A stretch of 30,760 nt of DNA from Segatella salivae DSM 15606 (GCF_000185845.1 NZ_GL629648.1:6493-37252); one strand, 5' to 3'. Numbered from the stretch's first letter, positions 8,620 to 16,691 are shown. The notes: generated by a model not told the origin, from the letters alone. Program-made: numbers and translations.

Positions 8620-8707
8620 CATTTTGCAATATGCATCAAATGGTGTTGTGATTTGCGTCAAATCATCGCGTCTTTTGCGTCAAATTGCGCGGTCATTTGA
8701 TGCAGTT
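8620..8707. repeat. 22-bp-period intergenic repeat array A (four units)
   Basis: Four consecutive 22-nt units start at 8620, 8642, 8664 and 8686. Each shows a version of (A/T)TTTGCGTCAAAT: ATATGCATCAAAT, GATTTGCGTCAAAT, TTTTGCGTCAAAT and CATTTGATGCAGTT. Read on the minus strand the core is ATTTGACGCAAA, the same as in array B. The register is exactly 22 bp while the bases between cores drift. There are no spacers of the kind seen in CRISPR arrays. Confidence 0.7.
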
Positions 8708-8891
8708 TACAACGTGATATCTTTTATCTTGTTTCATGTTTTAACAGCTTCTTCAAAAATGTTAACGCCATTTAAAATCCTATAAATAAACAAATAGCGA
8801 AGTATAACACGTTATTTTTTTGCTTACTTTTACACAAAATATCATTCGAGGGTTATGCTTTCTTTTATCAGCATGCCTCATTTGGACACCT

Positions 8892-9212
8892 ATGAAGCCA
8901 GAAAAGACGATAAAAATCCTTTATGCTTGGGCACTAATTTTAGTGTTCGCATCGTCTGTTGTGCTTAAAGGCTTCCACTATCACGACTCATCTTATCACG
9001 GCAAAGCAAAGGTTTCGGCAAGTCATGAAGCCTCCGTGAAACAGATATGTAGTGTTTGTGACTTTACAATGCACAAGGCAACAGAGGCCAAACCGCTTGT
9101 GTTTGTGCCCGTGGTAACCATGCATTGGATAGCCATCCACCTTTTCTCTCCGCAAACTGTCTATCGGGTTGTTGCCTCCATCAATAGCCATTCGCCTCCG
9201 ACAGTAGGCTAA
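8892..9212 (+). CDS. Small His/Cys-rich membrane-anchored protein, possible metal binder
   Basis: This 106-aa protein has one N-terminal hydrophobic segment (LYAWALILVFASSVVLKGF) that would anchor it or act as a signal sequence, leaving a short domain outside the inner membrane. That domain carries FHYHDSSYHG and, about 25 residues on, CSVCDFTMH, a spacing of His and Cys ligands that suggests metal binding. I start it at the ATG at 8892 (MKPEKTIKI); an in-frame TTG at 8820 would add 24 residues but overlaps the likely promoter. A TonB-dependent receptor and a His-rich two-module lipoprotein follow on the same strand, so a role in metal or metal-complex sensing or uptake is reasonable. I do not recognise a named family. 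Confidence 0.6.
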   Translation: MKPEKTIKILYAWALILVFASSVVLKGFHYHDSSYHGKAKVSASHEASVKQICSVCDFTMHKATEAKPLVFVPVVTMHWIAIHLFSPQTVYRVVASINSHSPPTVG

Positions 9213-9275
9213 TCTTCACCTTATAGCATAGGGGATAGGTGTGCGCGGACGTCAATTCGTGCAGCTTTTAGGTAC

Positions 9276-9307
9276 CCCTTTCAATCGCTTCTCACGCTAT
9301 TGAAGGG
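9276..9307 (+). promoter_or_regulatory. Hairpin in the leader between the small protein and the TonB receptor
   Basis: CCCTTTCAAT (9276-9285) can pair with ATTGAAGGG (9299-9307), with one bulged T and a 13-nt loop. It lies in the 131-nt gap before the receptor gene. No clear T-run follows, so an attenuator, processing site or weak terminator are all possible. Confidence 0.35.
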
Positions 9308-9343
9308 TTGAGAAGCCATTTATTGACACTTAATTTTTATTTT

Positions 9344-11461
9344 ATGATGCTCAAAACTTACTTTGGGAAGCATCTGTTTACAGGCATTTTTCTTGCTTGT
9401 TTAAGCTGGTGTGTACCAATGCGGGCGCAAAACAATCAAGCAGATAAAGCCATTCATGACTCTATTTGCTTGCATGAAGTTGTGGTTTCTTCACGTCGTC
9501 AGGTCATGGGGGCTAATCAAGTGGGCAACCAAATCAATCAGACCACCATCACTAATGCCTTGGGACGTTCCTTAGGTTCATTGCTTGAAGGCGTCAGTGG
9601 CATGAGTTCCATCCAGACAGGAACCATCGTTTCGAAGCCCGTTATACACGGAATGTATGGCAATCGCATTCTAATGGTTAGCAATGGTGCCCGACTTACG
9701 GGCCAACAATGGGGCGATGATCACGCTCCCGAGATAGATAAGAACAACTATAGTGACATAGAAGTAGTCAAAGGAGCGGATGCAGTGAAGTATGGTTCTG
9801 AGGCACTTGGTGGAATCATTCTTATGCAACCATCGCCACTTCCCTATGGAATCAAGGGCTTACATGGCATGGTTTCGGGTCTATTTGGCACCAATGGAAG
9901 ACGCTTTGGAACGTCAGGTTATGTTGAGAACAGCTTCAAATGGCGAGGTAATTGGGCGTGGCGTTTGCATGTAAATCATGAGAATGGAGGAGATAGAAGC
10001 ACTGCAAAGTATTTGTTAAACAATACGGGTATGCGCGAGAACGACTTCTCTTTAACGCTGGGTTATAGTCATAATGCGTGGCGATTTGAAACCGGTTATA
10101 GTCTGTTTGCACAGAAAATAGGCGTTATGCAGAGTGCACAGATGGGCAATGAACAGCTACTTCAGGAGCGAATTAGACTTGGTCGACCTGTTGATTTCTC
10201 ACCCTTTAGCCGATATATTGGCTATCCTCACCAGAAGATTAACCATCATACAGCGTGGGTAAAGGCTTTCTTCGACAACCAACGACTTGGAAATTTCACC
10301 TTCCAGTCAACGTTTCAACAAGACAATCGGCGTGAAAATCGCATCCGACGCATGAACCATTCCGACATCCCTACAGTGAGTTTGCACCTTAAATCGCTGC
10401 AAAACTCGCTCATTTGGAATAAGGGTTACGGCCAATGGAAGTCTGAAGCAGGAGGTCAACTCCTACTAACGGATAACCATAATGAACGTGGAACGGGTGT
10501 GGTTCCTATCATTCCAAACTATACCGAGGTAGCCTTTGGCGTCTATGCACTGCAGAAACTTACCGCCAATCGATGGGGAATGGAAGCCGGAGTGCGTCTC
10601 GATGGACAACAAACAAAGGCCGACGGCTATGACTGGACAGGCAATCGATACGGCGGAACGCGTGACTTCACGAACTTTACTTATAGTCTTGGCGCCCACT
10701 TTCACGTCAATCGGCGACTTAAACTCACGTCACATTTCGGCGTAGCTTGGCGCGCTCCACACGTTTATGAGCTTTATAGTAACGGCAATGAACTAAGTTC
10801 TGGCATCTTCGTTAAAGGCGATTCATCGCTTCGTTCAGAGCAAAGTTATAAGTGGATTACGTCAGTTAAGTATGCTGATTCGCATCTAAACATTCAATTA
10901 GATGGTTATCTTCAGTGGGTGAACAACTACATTTTTGACCAACCAACGGGTCGAAACATCACCGTAGTATCAGGAGCTTACCCCGTGTTTCAATACAGAC
11001 AAACGCGCGCTTTCTTTCAAGGTGTTGACTTAGATGCCCACATCCGACCGATAAGCGCACTCGACTATCATCTTGTTTCGGCCATGATCTGGGCACGAGA
11101 GCTACCTTCTCACACTTATCTTCCCTACATTCCGAGTTTCCGTTTGACGCAATCGCTGACCTGGAAACTGCCAGTGTGGAAGGCGCTTCAACCCAAAATA
11201 AGTTTGAATCACCGCTTTGTTGCTAAACAAACGCGCTTCAATCCTGCCACAGATCTCATTCCGTTCACACCTGCTGCCTATCATCTCATGGGCTTCGAAG
11301 CCTCACTTTCCGTGCCCATGCGCGAGGGAATGTCACTCCGAATGAGTTTGATGGGCGACAATATCCTTAATCATGAGTACAAGGAATACACCAATCGAAG
11401 CCGCTATTACGCCCATGACATGGGACGAGATGTGCGCTTTATCATTACATGGAACTTCTAA
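9344..11461 (+). CDS. TonB-dependent outer-membrane receptor
   Basis: This 705-aa receptor would import a ligand across the outer membrane using TonB/ExbBD energy. It has a signal peptide (about MMLKTYFGKHLFTGIFLACL to MRAQ), then LHEVVVSSRR, a TonB-box-like opening of the plug. The plug (about residues 40-150) includes LGSLLEGVSGMSSIQTG, PVIHGMYGNRILMVSNGAR, and IEVVKGADAVKYGSEALGGI. A 22-strand-type barrel follows, ending in VRFIITWNF, with the usual terminal aromatic residue. Length is typical for siderophore, heme or metal receptors. The ATG at 9344 (or 9347) begins the signal peptide; the TTG at 9308 would put extra residues ahead of it. A His-rich lipoprotein follows after 15 nt, almost certainly in the same operon. 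Substrate is unproven; context points to a metal or metal chelate. Confidence 0.9.
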   Translation: MMLKTYFGKHLFTGIFLACLSWCVPMRAQNNQADKAIHDSICLHEVVVSSRRQVMGANQVGNQINQTTITNALGRSLGSLLEGVSGMSSIQTGTIVSKPVIHGMYGNRILMVSNGARLTGQQWGDDHAPEIDKNNYSDIEVVKGADAVKYGSEALGGIILMQPSPLPYGIKGLHGMVSGLFGTNGRRFGTSGYVENSFKWRGNWAWRLHVNHENGGDRSTAKYLLNNTGMRENDFSLTLGYSHNAWRFETGYSLFAQKIGVMQSAQMGNEQLLQERIRLGRPVDFSPFSRYIGYPHQKINHHTAWVKAFFDNQRLGNFTFQSTFQQDNRRENRIRRMNHSDIPTVSLHLKSLQNSLIWNKGYGQWKSEAGGQLLLTDNHNERGTGVVPIIPNYTEVAFGVYALQKLTANRWGMEAGVRLDGQQTKADGYDWTGNRYGGTRDFTNFTYSLGAHFHVNRRLKLTSHFGVAWRAPHVYELYSNGNELSSGIFVKGDSSLRSEQSYKWITSVKYADSHLNIQLDGYLQWVNNYIFDQPTGRNITVVSGAYPVFQYRQTRAFFQGVDLDAHIRPISALDYHLVSAMIWARELPSHTYLPYIPSFRLTQSLTWKLPVWKALQPKISLNHRFVAKQTRFNPATDLIPFTPAAYHLMGFEASLSVPMREGMSLRMSLMGDNILNHEYKEYTNRSRYYAHDMGRDVRFIITWNF

Positions 11462-11476
11462 TTAAAACATAAAACA

Positions 11477-13117
11477 ATGAAAACAATAAATTTATTCAAA
11501 AGTATTTTGGCAGTCGTTGCTATTGCTTTGACAACGATTATGATAGGATGTAGCCCCGAAAAACCTGAAAACGAGAAGGAACACAAACTGCATGAAGACC
11601 CTGTTCGCGCAGTTTTCACGCTCCAAGAGGGTACACTCGATAATGCCGCTACCTTTGACAAACAACCCAAGAAGGCTGATTTCAAGGCATCTTCAGTACC
11701 AGCTCAGGTGATAGAATGGCAGACTACAGCCGGCGAAGGATGGCACAGAACCAGCCAAATAGAGGCCTTCAACGTGAAAAACTGCATCGATAATCCCAAC
11801 GTTGTCTATCTGTTGACGATGCAATATTATAATGCTAAGGGAGAAATGATGAACAGTCAGTTCTATAATCTCGGTCAGGATAAGATACATCAACACTTCT
11901 TTTCTACCTACAAACGCGTGCAATATAATGGTCAAACAAGTTCCGTTCGTGTCACAAACAAGGCAGATTTGCCCTACGATTACCGCTATATAGACGAACT
12001 TAACGGCACTTTCATCGGCGAAACTAACCCAATGGGCTTCGATGGTTTAATCAAATTTGTCAAGCCCGGCAGGCATTTTGAACTCTCGGTCGACTTACTT
12101 CATGCCGCAGAAAGCAAGTTTGGAGCCGATGGAAAGCCTTCACCTTTCTACAATCCAGCACCAAAACTCCTTAGCACTGGCCTCTGGGATATCAATGTTA
12201 AGTTGCCTATTATCGTCGATGGAGAGTCAAATGAGGAAGCAACGCTTGACCCTTCACTCTTTCAACCGGCTAAAATGACAATCGAAATCTATAATGGTCA
12301 CCTGCACGGAACATACGCTTTTCACCAAAATTCAGTACCAAAGGAACTCCAATACATTGGTAAGAACTATAAACTTACCTACACTTTGAAAAATGGAAAG
12401 TGGGTGGCTGATGCACAAAATCCGTCAAGTGTAAACCTCATGGGTAGCGATGAAGGACATTATGTGTCTGCCTTTGTCTTGCGATATTACGACAAAGCGG
12501 GTCACGATATCACTTCAAAGATTATAGATAATGGCGAAGATCAGCATTATCAACACTTCTTTTTAGCCGACAATATCCGTCCTTCGTATGGCGGAAAGAA
12601 GGAGAATGGCGACACAAACTCACCCGACTTCTTCTCTTATTACTATTGCGATACAACGCCATGGGATAAGACTAACAAGTTCGATGGAGCCAAATTTACG
12701 GGTGAAAAGAATCCCATTGGACTGAAAGGTTACTTTATTTTCAAGCATACCCACAAGCAATTTACACTTAAAATTAACTTGATGCGTGCCCGAAATTCTA
12801 AGTTCTCAGATGGTAAAGCGAGTCCTTTCTATCAGCCATCTGCTACACAACTGAAAGAAGAAGCATGGATGCCATCAATCAATGTGCCGTTAAACATCTA
12901 CATGAATAGTGATGAACGGGAACTCGATGAGCATGTATATGACTTGAGTTTAGACCAGATAAGTGGGGAGCCAAGCGCCTATTCTGCCGAAGATTTGACT
13001 TCAATCTACTCGCTCATGAAGGCATTTGGACTGACCGATATCAAGGAAGCAGTCCGCGATTTCTGGTGGAATCTCAAGGGAGATGCCAATCCCGAGGCAG
13101 GAAGTTTCTGGTTTTAA
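11477..13117 (+). CDS. Two-module His-rich lipoprotein, partner of the TonB receptor
   Basis: This 546-aa protein has a lipoprotein signal (IMIGC, lipid-bearing Cys25), so it is membrane-anchored outside the cytoplasm. A charged, His-containing linker (EKEHKLHED) leads to two related modules of roughly 200 residues. Landmarks recur about 220 residues apart: HQHFF (138-142) and HYQHFF (357-362); NPMGFDGLIKF and NPIGLKGYFIF; SKFGADGKPSPFYNP and SKFSDGKASPFYQP; each followed by a Trp-containing stretch. The conserved QHFF next to other His residues suggests metal or ligand binding, by inference. It starts 15 nt after the TonB receptor stop codon, so the two are probably one transcript and this may capture substrate at the cell surface. 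I do not know a named function for this family. The last 60 residues (EDLTSIYSLMKAF onward) are extra to both modules. Confidence 0.75.
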   Translation: MKTINLFKSILAVVAIALTTIMIGCSPEKPENEKEHKLHEDPVRAVFTLQEGTLDNAATFDKQPKKADFKASSVPAQVIEWQTTAGEGWHRTSQIEAFNVKNCIDNPNVVYLLTMQYYNAKGEMMNSQFYNLGQDKIHQHFFSTYKRVQYNGQTSSVRVTNKADLPYDYRYIDELNGTFIGETNPMGFDGLIKFVKPGRHFELSVDLLHAAESKFGADGKPSPFYNPAPKLLSTGLWDINVKLPIIVDGESNEEATLDPSLFQPAKMTIEIYNGHLHGTYAFHQNSVPKELQYIGKNYKLTYTLKNGKWVADAQNPSSVNLMGSDEGHYVSAFVLRYYDKAGHDITSKIIDNGEDQHYQHFFLADNIRPSYGGKKENGDTNSPDFFSYYYCDTTPWDKTNKFDGAKFTGEKNPIGLKGYFIFKHTHKQFTLKINLMRARNSKFSDGKASPFYQPSATQLKEEAWMPSINVPLNIYMNSDERELDEHVYDLSLDQISGEPSAYSAEDLTSIYSLMKAFGLTDIKEAVRDFWWNLKGDANPEAGSFWF

Positions 13118-13126
13118 TAAGCTTAA

Positions 13127-13278
13127 AAGCCCTTACCCACAACCCCTCTCCAAAGAGAGAGGGGAATAAGATGCTTGTAATGAACACACGATTCGATTGT
13201 CGTTTAAAGCACAATCGCTCTATTTTCTAAGCATCTTATTTTCCCTTTATCTTATAGAGTGTTTGTGGGTGAGCGCTT
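13127..13278. repeat. Nested inverted-repeat element (about 150 bp)
   Basis: Several paired arms share one centre: AAGC (13127-13130) with GCTT (13275-13278); ACCCACAA (13135-13142) with TTGTGGGT (13263-13270); AATAAGATGCTT (13165-13176) with AAGCATCTTATT (13229-13240), a perfect 12-bp pair; and CGATTGT (13194-13200) with ACAATCG (13211-13217). A side hairpin CCCCTCTC / GAGAGGGG (13143-13150 / 13157-13164) sits on the left arm. This resembles a miniature palindromic intergenic element or a structured RNA; it also follows a stop codon by 10 nt, so it may act as a 3' end structure. Confidence 0.55.
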
Positions 13279-13298
13279 ATTCTATTTGCTTCATTTTA

Positions 13299-13408
13299 CG
13301 GCTTGCCGCAGGTCATGGCCTAAAATGACGCAAATCATCGTGTCATTAGACGCATTTCACACGATGAAATGACGCAGATTGCACGGTAAAATGACGCAAA
13401 TCATTTCG
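13299..13408. repeat. 22-bp-period intergenic repeat array B (five units)
   Basis: Units start at 13299, 13321, 13343, 13365 and 13387. Three show TAAAATGACGCAAATCAT or TGAAATGACGCAGATTGC almost perfectly; the one at 13343 is TCATTAGACGCATTTCAC and the first (CGGCTTGCCGCAGGTCAT) is degenerate. The core AAATGACGCAAAT is the reverse complement of the array A core. The period is exactly 22 bp throughout. Confidence 0.75.
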
Positions 13409-13528
13409 CGTTTTCATTCTTGTTGGTCAGTGATTTGACGCTATTTATATAATAAGTATTATGATAAATCATATTTATCATAACCAAATTAAGTCATCAA
13501 AAGAGTGCGTTCATCGTGCCCTTTTCGT

Positions 13529-13536
13529 TATCTTTG
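13529..13536 (+). promoter_or_regulatory. -7 promoter element of the HExxH protein gene
   Basis: TATCTTTG matches TAnnTTTG exactly and lies 8 nt before the ATG at 13545, so transcription would start within 1-2 nt of the start codon. This fixes the start at 13545 rather than the ATG at 13461, which is upstream of the promoter. Confidence 0.6.
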
Positions 13537-13544
13537 CGAGTAAT

Positions 13545-13859
13545 ATGAAGATAATTCGCAACCGATTCATTCCATTTAAGGGCTTCGAAGCCATGAATTT
13601 TATGGGTATTTTGTTTTGCCGCAGCACGTCAACGCTAACACCTGAGCTGCTGTTGCATGAGCAAATACACACTCATCAGATGCGCGAAATGTTGTTTGTC
13701 GGCTTTTATCTATGGTATGTTTTGGAGTGGTTTGTCCGCCTTTTCAAGCCTGGTAATGCCTATCTTAACATCAGTTTTGAGCGTGAAGCCTATGCCCACA
13801 TGAATGAAGCTGACTATCTTCAGCGAAGAAAACCATACAGTTGGTGGCGTTATCTCTAA
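13545..13859 (+). CDS. Small membrane-associated HExxH protein (putative zinc-peptidase-like)
   Basis: This 104-aa protein begins MKIIRNRFIPFKGFEAMN. Its centre reads LLLHEQIHTHQMREM, an HExxH zinc-site motif (HEQIH), immediately followed by a hydrophobic stretch (FVGFYLWYVLEWFVRLF). A later FEREAY offers a Glu that could be a third ligand, as in gluzincin-like metallopeptidases. At 104 residues it is far shorter than ordinary metallopeptidases. I have the impression of similar small proteins in Bacteroidales but cannot name a characterised one. Protease activity is inference. The gene stands alone, with a promoter that makes the transcript nearly leaderless; 327 nt separate it from the next gene. 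Confidence 0.7.
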   Translation: MKIIRNRFIPFKGFEAMNFMGILFCRSTSTLTPELLLHEQIHTHQMREMLFVGFYLWYVLEWFVRLFKPGNAYLNISFEREAYAHMNEADYLQRRKPYSWWRYL

Positions 13860-14186
13860 ACTTACACCTTATTATATATAGGTAGAGATAATGTTCCTGA
13901 AGTTCAAACATCGTGCTTATGGTAGGAAAGTGCGTGCCGTTTTCCGTGAATTGATAGCGCGTTGATACACGTTTTATAAAGAAATGAAGGGGAAACAAGA
14001 TGGAGAAAGATAACAAAAAGTTGCACAAAAAGGCCGAAGTGTGAAATTATTCCCTATCCCGTTAAACCGTCTAAAAAGTTTTTAAGACTTGTGGGATGAC
14101 CTTAATGAACTCTTAACAAATGTAATTTCAGGTTTTCAGATACGGCATTTTTTTATTAATTTTGTGTCAATCCTAAAACCAAAATA
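13860..14186. other. Gene-free region upstream of the NlpC/P60 gene
   Basis: I see nothing in this 327-bp stretch apart from the -7 element at 14157-14164. A 13-codon reading frame near 14000 has no supporting features. Confidence 0.5.
14157..14164 (+). promoter_or_regulatory. -7 promoter element of the NlpC/P60 gene
   Basis: TAATTTTG fits TAnnTTTG. TTTT at 14133-14136, 20 nt upstream, may serve as a -33 element. The transcript would start near 14171, about 16 nt before the ATG at 14187. Confidence 0.5.
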
Positions 14187-14732
14187 ATGAATTTCAAGAG
14201 AATACTAACATTATCTTTCCTTTTGATAGCAGCCTTTTCGTTTGCCTATGCAGGTCAACCGACAACCTCAGATGCTGCTCCTGACAATACAGAAGATTAT
14301 TGCGACCACGCTGAATTCGAGGCCCTTTTCAACGTAAGAGGCTCAGATCTCATCACGAAAGCTAAGGACTTTATCGGTACTCCCTATCGTTATGGTCACT
14401 CGAGTCCATCGGGTTTCGACTGTTCGGGCTTCACAAGTTATATCTATAAATGTCTAAACATCTCGTTAGGTCGGTCAAGTCGCGACCAATGGAAACAGGG
14501 ATTATCGGTCAATAAGGCTGAAATTCAGGTGGGAGACCTCGTGTTTTTCGGTTCAAACAAGCACAATATTGGTCATGTAGGCATTGTATGTGAGGTGTCA
14601 GATGACGGAACTTTCAAGTTCATTCATTCCAGTTGCAGTCATGGAGTGACAATAAGCGATAGCGAAGATGGCTATTATTCTCACCGTTATCGAGGCGCAA
14701 GACGAATCTTAGAAGGTAGTTTTGTGTCGTAA
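14187..14732 (+). CDS. NlpC/P60 family cell-wall hydrolase
   Basis: This 181-aa exported protein has a signal peptide (about residues 1-22, ending SFAYAG), a short linker and a C-terminal NlpC/P60 domain (about 52-176). The catalytic triad is visible: Cys79 in GFDCSGF, His130 in IGHVGIV, and His147 in FIHSS. Such enzymes are papain-like endopeptidases that cleave peptide stems of peptidoglycan, commonly between D-Glu and the diamino acid. TPYRYG before the Cys is the usual lead-in. There are no SH3 or LysM wall-binding domains, so the enzyme is minimal. It has its own promoter and a bidirectional terminator, so it is probably monocistronic. Confidence 0.9.
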   Translation: MNFKRILTLSFLLIAAFSFAYAGQPTTSDAAPDNTEDYCDHAEFEALFNVRGSDLITKAKDFIGTPYRYGHSSPSGFDCSGFTSYIYKCLNISLGRSSRDQWKQGLSVNKAEIQVGDLVFFGSNKHNIGHVGIVCEVSDDGTFKFIHSSCSHGVTISDSEDGYYSHRYRGARRILEGSFVS

Positions 14733-14797
14733 TGACATGCACATTGCAAAATAAAACGAAGATCTCGACGAAACGAAATAAAATAAAATATACGGAA

Positions 14798-14832
14798 AAA
14801 GCACTTGACAGCCAACGCTTGTCAAGTGCTTT
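14798..14832. terminator. Bidirectional terminator hairpin
   Basis: AAAGCACTTGACA (14798-14810) and TGTCAAGTGCTTT (14820-14832) form a perfect 13-bp stem with a 9-nt loop between the convergent NlpC/P60 and DUF438 genes. The left flank is A-rich, giving a T-run for the minus-strand transcript. Confidence 0.75.
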
Positions 14833-14898
14833 CATCGTTAAATAAGAGTTTAGTTATTGTGCAAACTCCCCCTTTCCGTCTTTTATTTCCTTATTCGT

Positions 14899-16374
14899 TT
14901 AGCGCTCAAAGTGCTTTTTTGCAAACTCCATGTCTTGCACTACTTCAACCGTTCCGACATAGTTCCCGTCGCTATCACGCACAGCCATGTAGTTGACTAA
15001 CGTCGCATGACCATTCTTTTCTAACCACATTGGGACCTGATCTCGCCGTCCTGAGCGCAAATCTTCAATGATACTACGCACCATTGGCTCAATCTTTGGC
15101 GGGTGACAAGTAAAGACTTCGCGATCAATGGCCATGGAAGGACGCTTGAAAACCTTTGGACCTTCGTTGAAATATCTATTGATATTATCTGCATCTACAA
15201 AGGTAATTTCAAGTGGAAGCGTGTTAAGCATTGCGGTTAATTGGGCTAATGTGAGGTGACCTCCAGGCATAACAATCTCTCCTTCGTGTGACTTTGTCTC
15301 GGGTTTTGCCTCTGCTTCTGCCCAAATCTTAGGCACTACATCGAAGCAAACGGCGTAATCCTTGCTGTCACGATAGAGGTGTTGCCACTCGTCTTGCGTG
15401 AAATTGGCTGCACAAATCGGTAGAAGAATGTTGTTTTCTTTATAGATCATCTCCTTCATTCGCGTCAACACAGCCGACACTCTGCCCCACCATGGCTCGT
15501 CACGACTTTCACTTCGCGTCAGGATTCCAAGCTCGTTACGTATCTCATCGTCTATAGTCCACATGACTTTTGACGGCCCATTGATGTCATATTTGACGTT
15601 AAGATGCGGATAAATCAAGTCGCCTTTCTTTGCATAATGAATCGAAACCTCGTGTATTTTTGCAAGTAATTGGTCGATGTTTCCACGTGATTTTACAACG
15701 TCAAATGCCTGATTTAACAAAGTTTCTAAAGCCTCGTTTTCGCGCAAGAAGGTTTGAATGGGGTGACCATCAACATGAGAAAGGTCGGCCGCGCGTTGCG
15801 TATAGGCTTCTGCCATGGCGTGAATGGCTTCATGACGGCTAACAGATTCGGCCACCGCTTGCTCTGCATTGGCAATTCGTTCCTCACGCGTTGCCCCATG
15901 AAAGAGTGCAGAGTGGATGTCACAAAGCTGCTGAACTTCGCGCAAAGGCGTTCCTTCGGCGAGCAGTTCTTGCTCAGCTTGCATAATCTCTGAAGCCTCT
16001 ACGTCTCCAAATTCCTTTGTAAAGTCTGCACGAACTGCATCAAGACTCTCCCCTTTTCCCAATCGTTTGAGGTAACCTTTCAACTGTTCTGTGCGCGTGT
16101 TTCCCGTTACTGGGCGCAATGATTCCACATTAATAGTGGGCTGATTTGGCTCTTCTACCTCAAAGCCATGCCGCTTTAAAGTAGATAAAAGCGTATTCAT
16201 GTCGATGCCATGCATGCCTGCTCCCTTTGGGATTGTAATGAGTTTACCGACTGAATTCCTTATAAACTTCTTCTTAATATCATTTAATCCCAAGCTCGCG
16301 AGCACCTCAATAAGCTCTGGATACTGCGTTGTTAGTTCATAAACTGAACGTTTTAGATCTATCTTTTTACTCAT
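14899..16374 (-). CDS. DUF438 / hemerythrin / PAS-domain protein
   Basis: This 491-aa, probably cytoplasmic protein carries four regions in order. A DUF1858-like N-terminus covers about 1-75 (SVYELTTQYPELIEVLASLG). A DUF438 domain covers about 90-165 (LKGYLKRLGKGESLDAVRADF followed by LCDIHSALFHG). A hemerythrin-like helical region covers about 170-345 with several His, Glu and Asp candidates for a di-iron site (SRHEAIHAMAE, HVDGHPIQTFLREN, KGDLIYPHLN). A PAS-like sensor covers about 370-491 (FVDADNINRYFNEG to YVGTVEVVQDM). This architecture is known in anaerobes and is usually associated with oxygen, nitric oxide or iron-centre biology, but precise function is unproven. The YecH-like gene lies 21 nt upstream in the same operon, and a Crp/Fnr-sized palindrome precedes both. 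Confidence 0.87.
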   Translation of the reverse strand: MSKKIDLKRSVYELTTQYPELIEVLASLGLNDIKKKFIRNSVGKLITIPKGAGMHGIDMNTLLSTLKRHGFEVEEPNQPTINVESLRPVTGNTRTEQLKGYLKRLGKGESLDAVRADFTKEFGDVEASEIMQAEQELLAEGTPLREVQQLCDIHSALFHGATREERIANAEQAVAESVSRHEAIHAMAEAYTQRAADLSHVDGHPIQTFLRENEALETLLNQAFDVVKSRGNIDQLLAKIHEVSIHYAKKGDLIYPHLNVKYDINGPSKVMWTIDDEIRNELGILTRSESRDEPWWGRVSAVLTRMKEMIYKENNILLPICAANFTQDEWQHLYRDSKDYAVCFDVVPKIWAEAEAKPETKSHEGEIVMPGGHLTLAQLTAMLNTLPLEITFVDADNINRYFNEGPKVFKRPSMAIDREVFTCHPPKIEPMVRSIIEDLRSGRRDQVPMWLEKNGHATLVNYMAVRDSDGNYVGTVEVVQDMEFAKKHFER

Positions 16375-16395
16375 GTGATCTCGTGTTTCCTATCA

Positions 16396-16629
16396 TTAGT
16401 GCTGGCACATCATGCCTAAATTGACCGTAAATCCACCGTCGTCAGTGTCCATAAACTTACCCCTGTCGTCGAGAAAGTTAACAAGTTGGCGTGCATCTAA
16501 GCCCTCTTCAGAGCATGTATAGAAGCGTTCTTCAGCGCCAAAGCGTTCAATAATTGCGTCGATGAGTGCCTGTTTGTTAGCATAACTATTTCCTTCCATC
16601 ATGTGAAGTACTTCATGTCCGTGTGTCAT
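16396..16629 (-). CDS. YecH family (DUF2492) putative metal-binding protein
   Basis: This 77-aa protein reads MTHGHEVLHMMEGNSYANKQ at the start, with TCSEEGLDARQLVNFL in the middle and GMMCQH at the end. The N-terminal HGHEVLHMM and the C-terminal Cys/His are characteristic of the small YecH/DUF2492 family, which is thought to bind metal; its biochemical role is not established. It is the first gene of a two-gene operon with the DUF438-hemerythrin-PAS protein (21-nt gap), so the two may act together in a response to nitrosative stress or iron. The ATG at 16629 follows a predicted leader of about 25 nt. Confidence 0.85.
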   Translation of the reverse strand: MTHGHEVLHMMEGNSYANKQALIDAIIERFGAEERFYTCSEEGLDARQLVNFLDDRGKFMDTDDGGFTVNLGMMCQH

Positions 16630-16660
16630 ATCTATTGCGTTTTAATTTATTTTGTGTTTA

Positions 16661-16668
16661 CAAAGATA
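16661..16668 (-). promoter_or_regulatory. -7 promoter element of the YecH-DUF438 operon
   Basis: CAAAGATA on the plus strand is TATCTTTG on the minus strand, an exact TAnnTTTG match. Expected transcription start is near 16654. I found no -33 TTTG at the normal distance, which fits a promoter that depends on an activator. Confidence 0.6.
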
Positions 16669-16691
16669 AAGAAGTGAAGGCCGTTATAAGA

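Larger units (their letters stand above)
8301..8891. other. Gene-free divergent intergenic region
   Basis: About 590 bp separate two divergent genes. It contains the G8-tract promoter (8331-8366), unremarkable AT-rich sequence to about 8600, a 22-bp-period repeat array (8620-8707), and a possible weak -7 element TACTTTTA (8825-8832) for the rightward gene. The short reading frames in it show no recognisable protein features. Confidence 0.6.
13118..13544. other. Gene-free region with nested inverted repeat and array B
   Basis: About 430 bp after the lipoprotein gene hold three things: a nested inverted-repeat structure (13127-13278), a 22-bp-period repeat array (13299-13408), and the promoter of the next small gene (13529-13536). 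No coding sequence is convincing here. Confidence 0.65.

Noticed and set aside
8597..8785. 62-codon plus-strand frame
   Set aside because: It runs through repeat array A and has no protein-like features beyond chance hydrophobicity.
9276..9307. Hairpin before the TonB receptor as an intrinsic terminator
   Set aside because: The stem is bulged and no T-run follows, so it is listed only as a leader hairpin of unknown role.
13461..13544. Upstream ATG extension of the HExxH protein
   Set aside because: The -7 element at 13529-13536 lies inside it, so the mRNA would start after this ATG.
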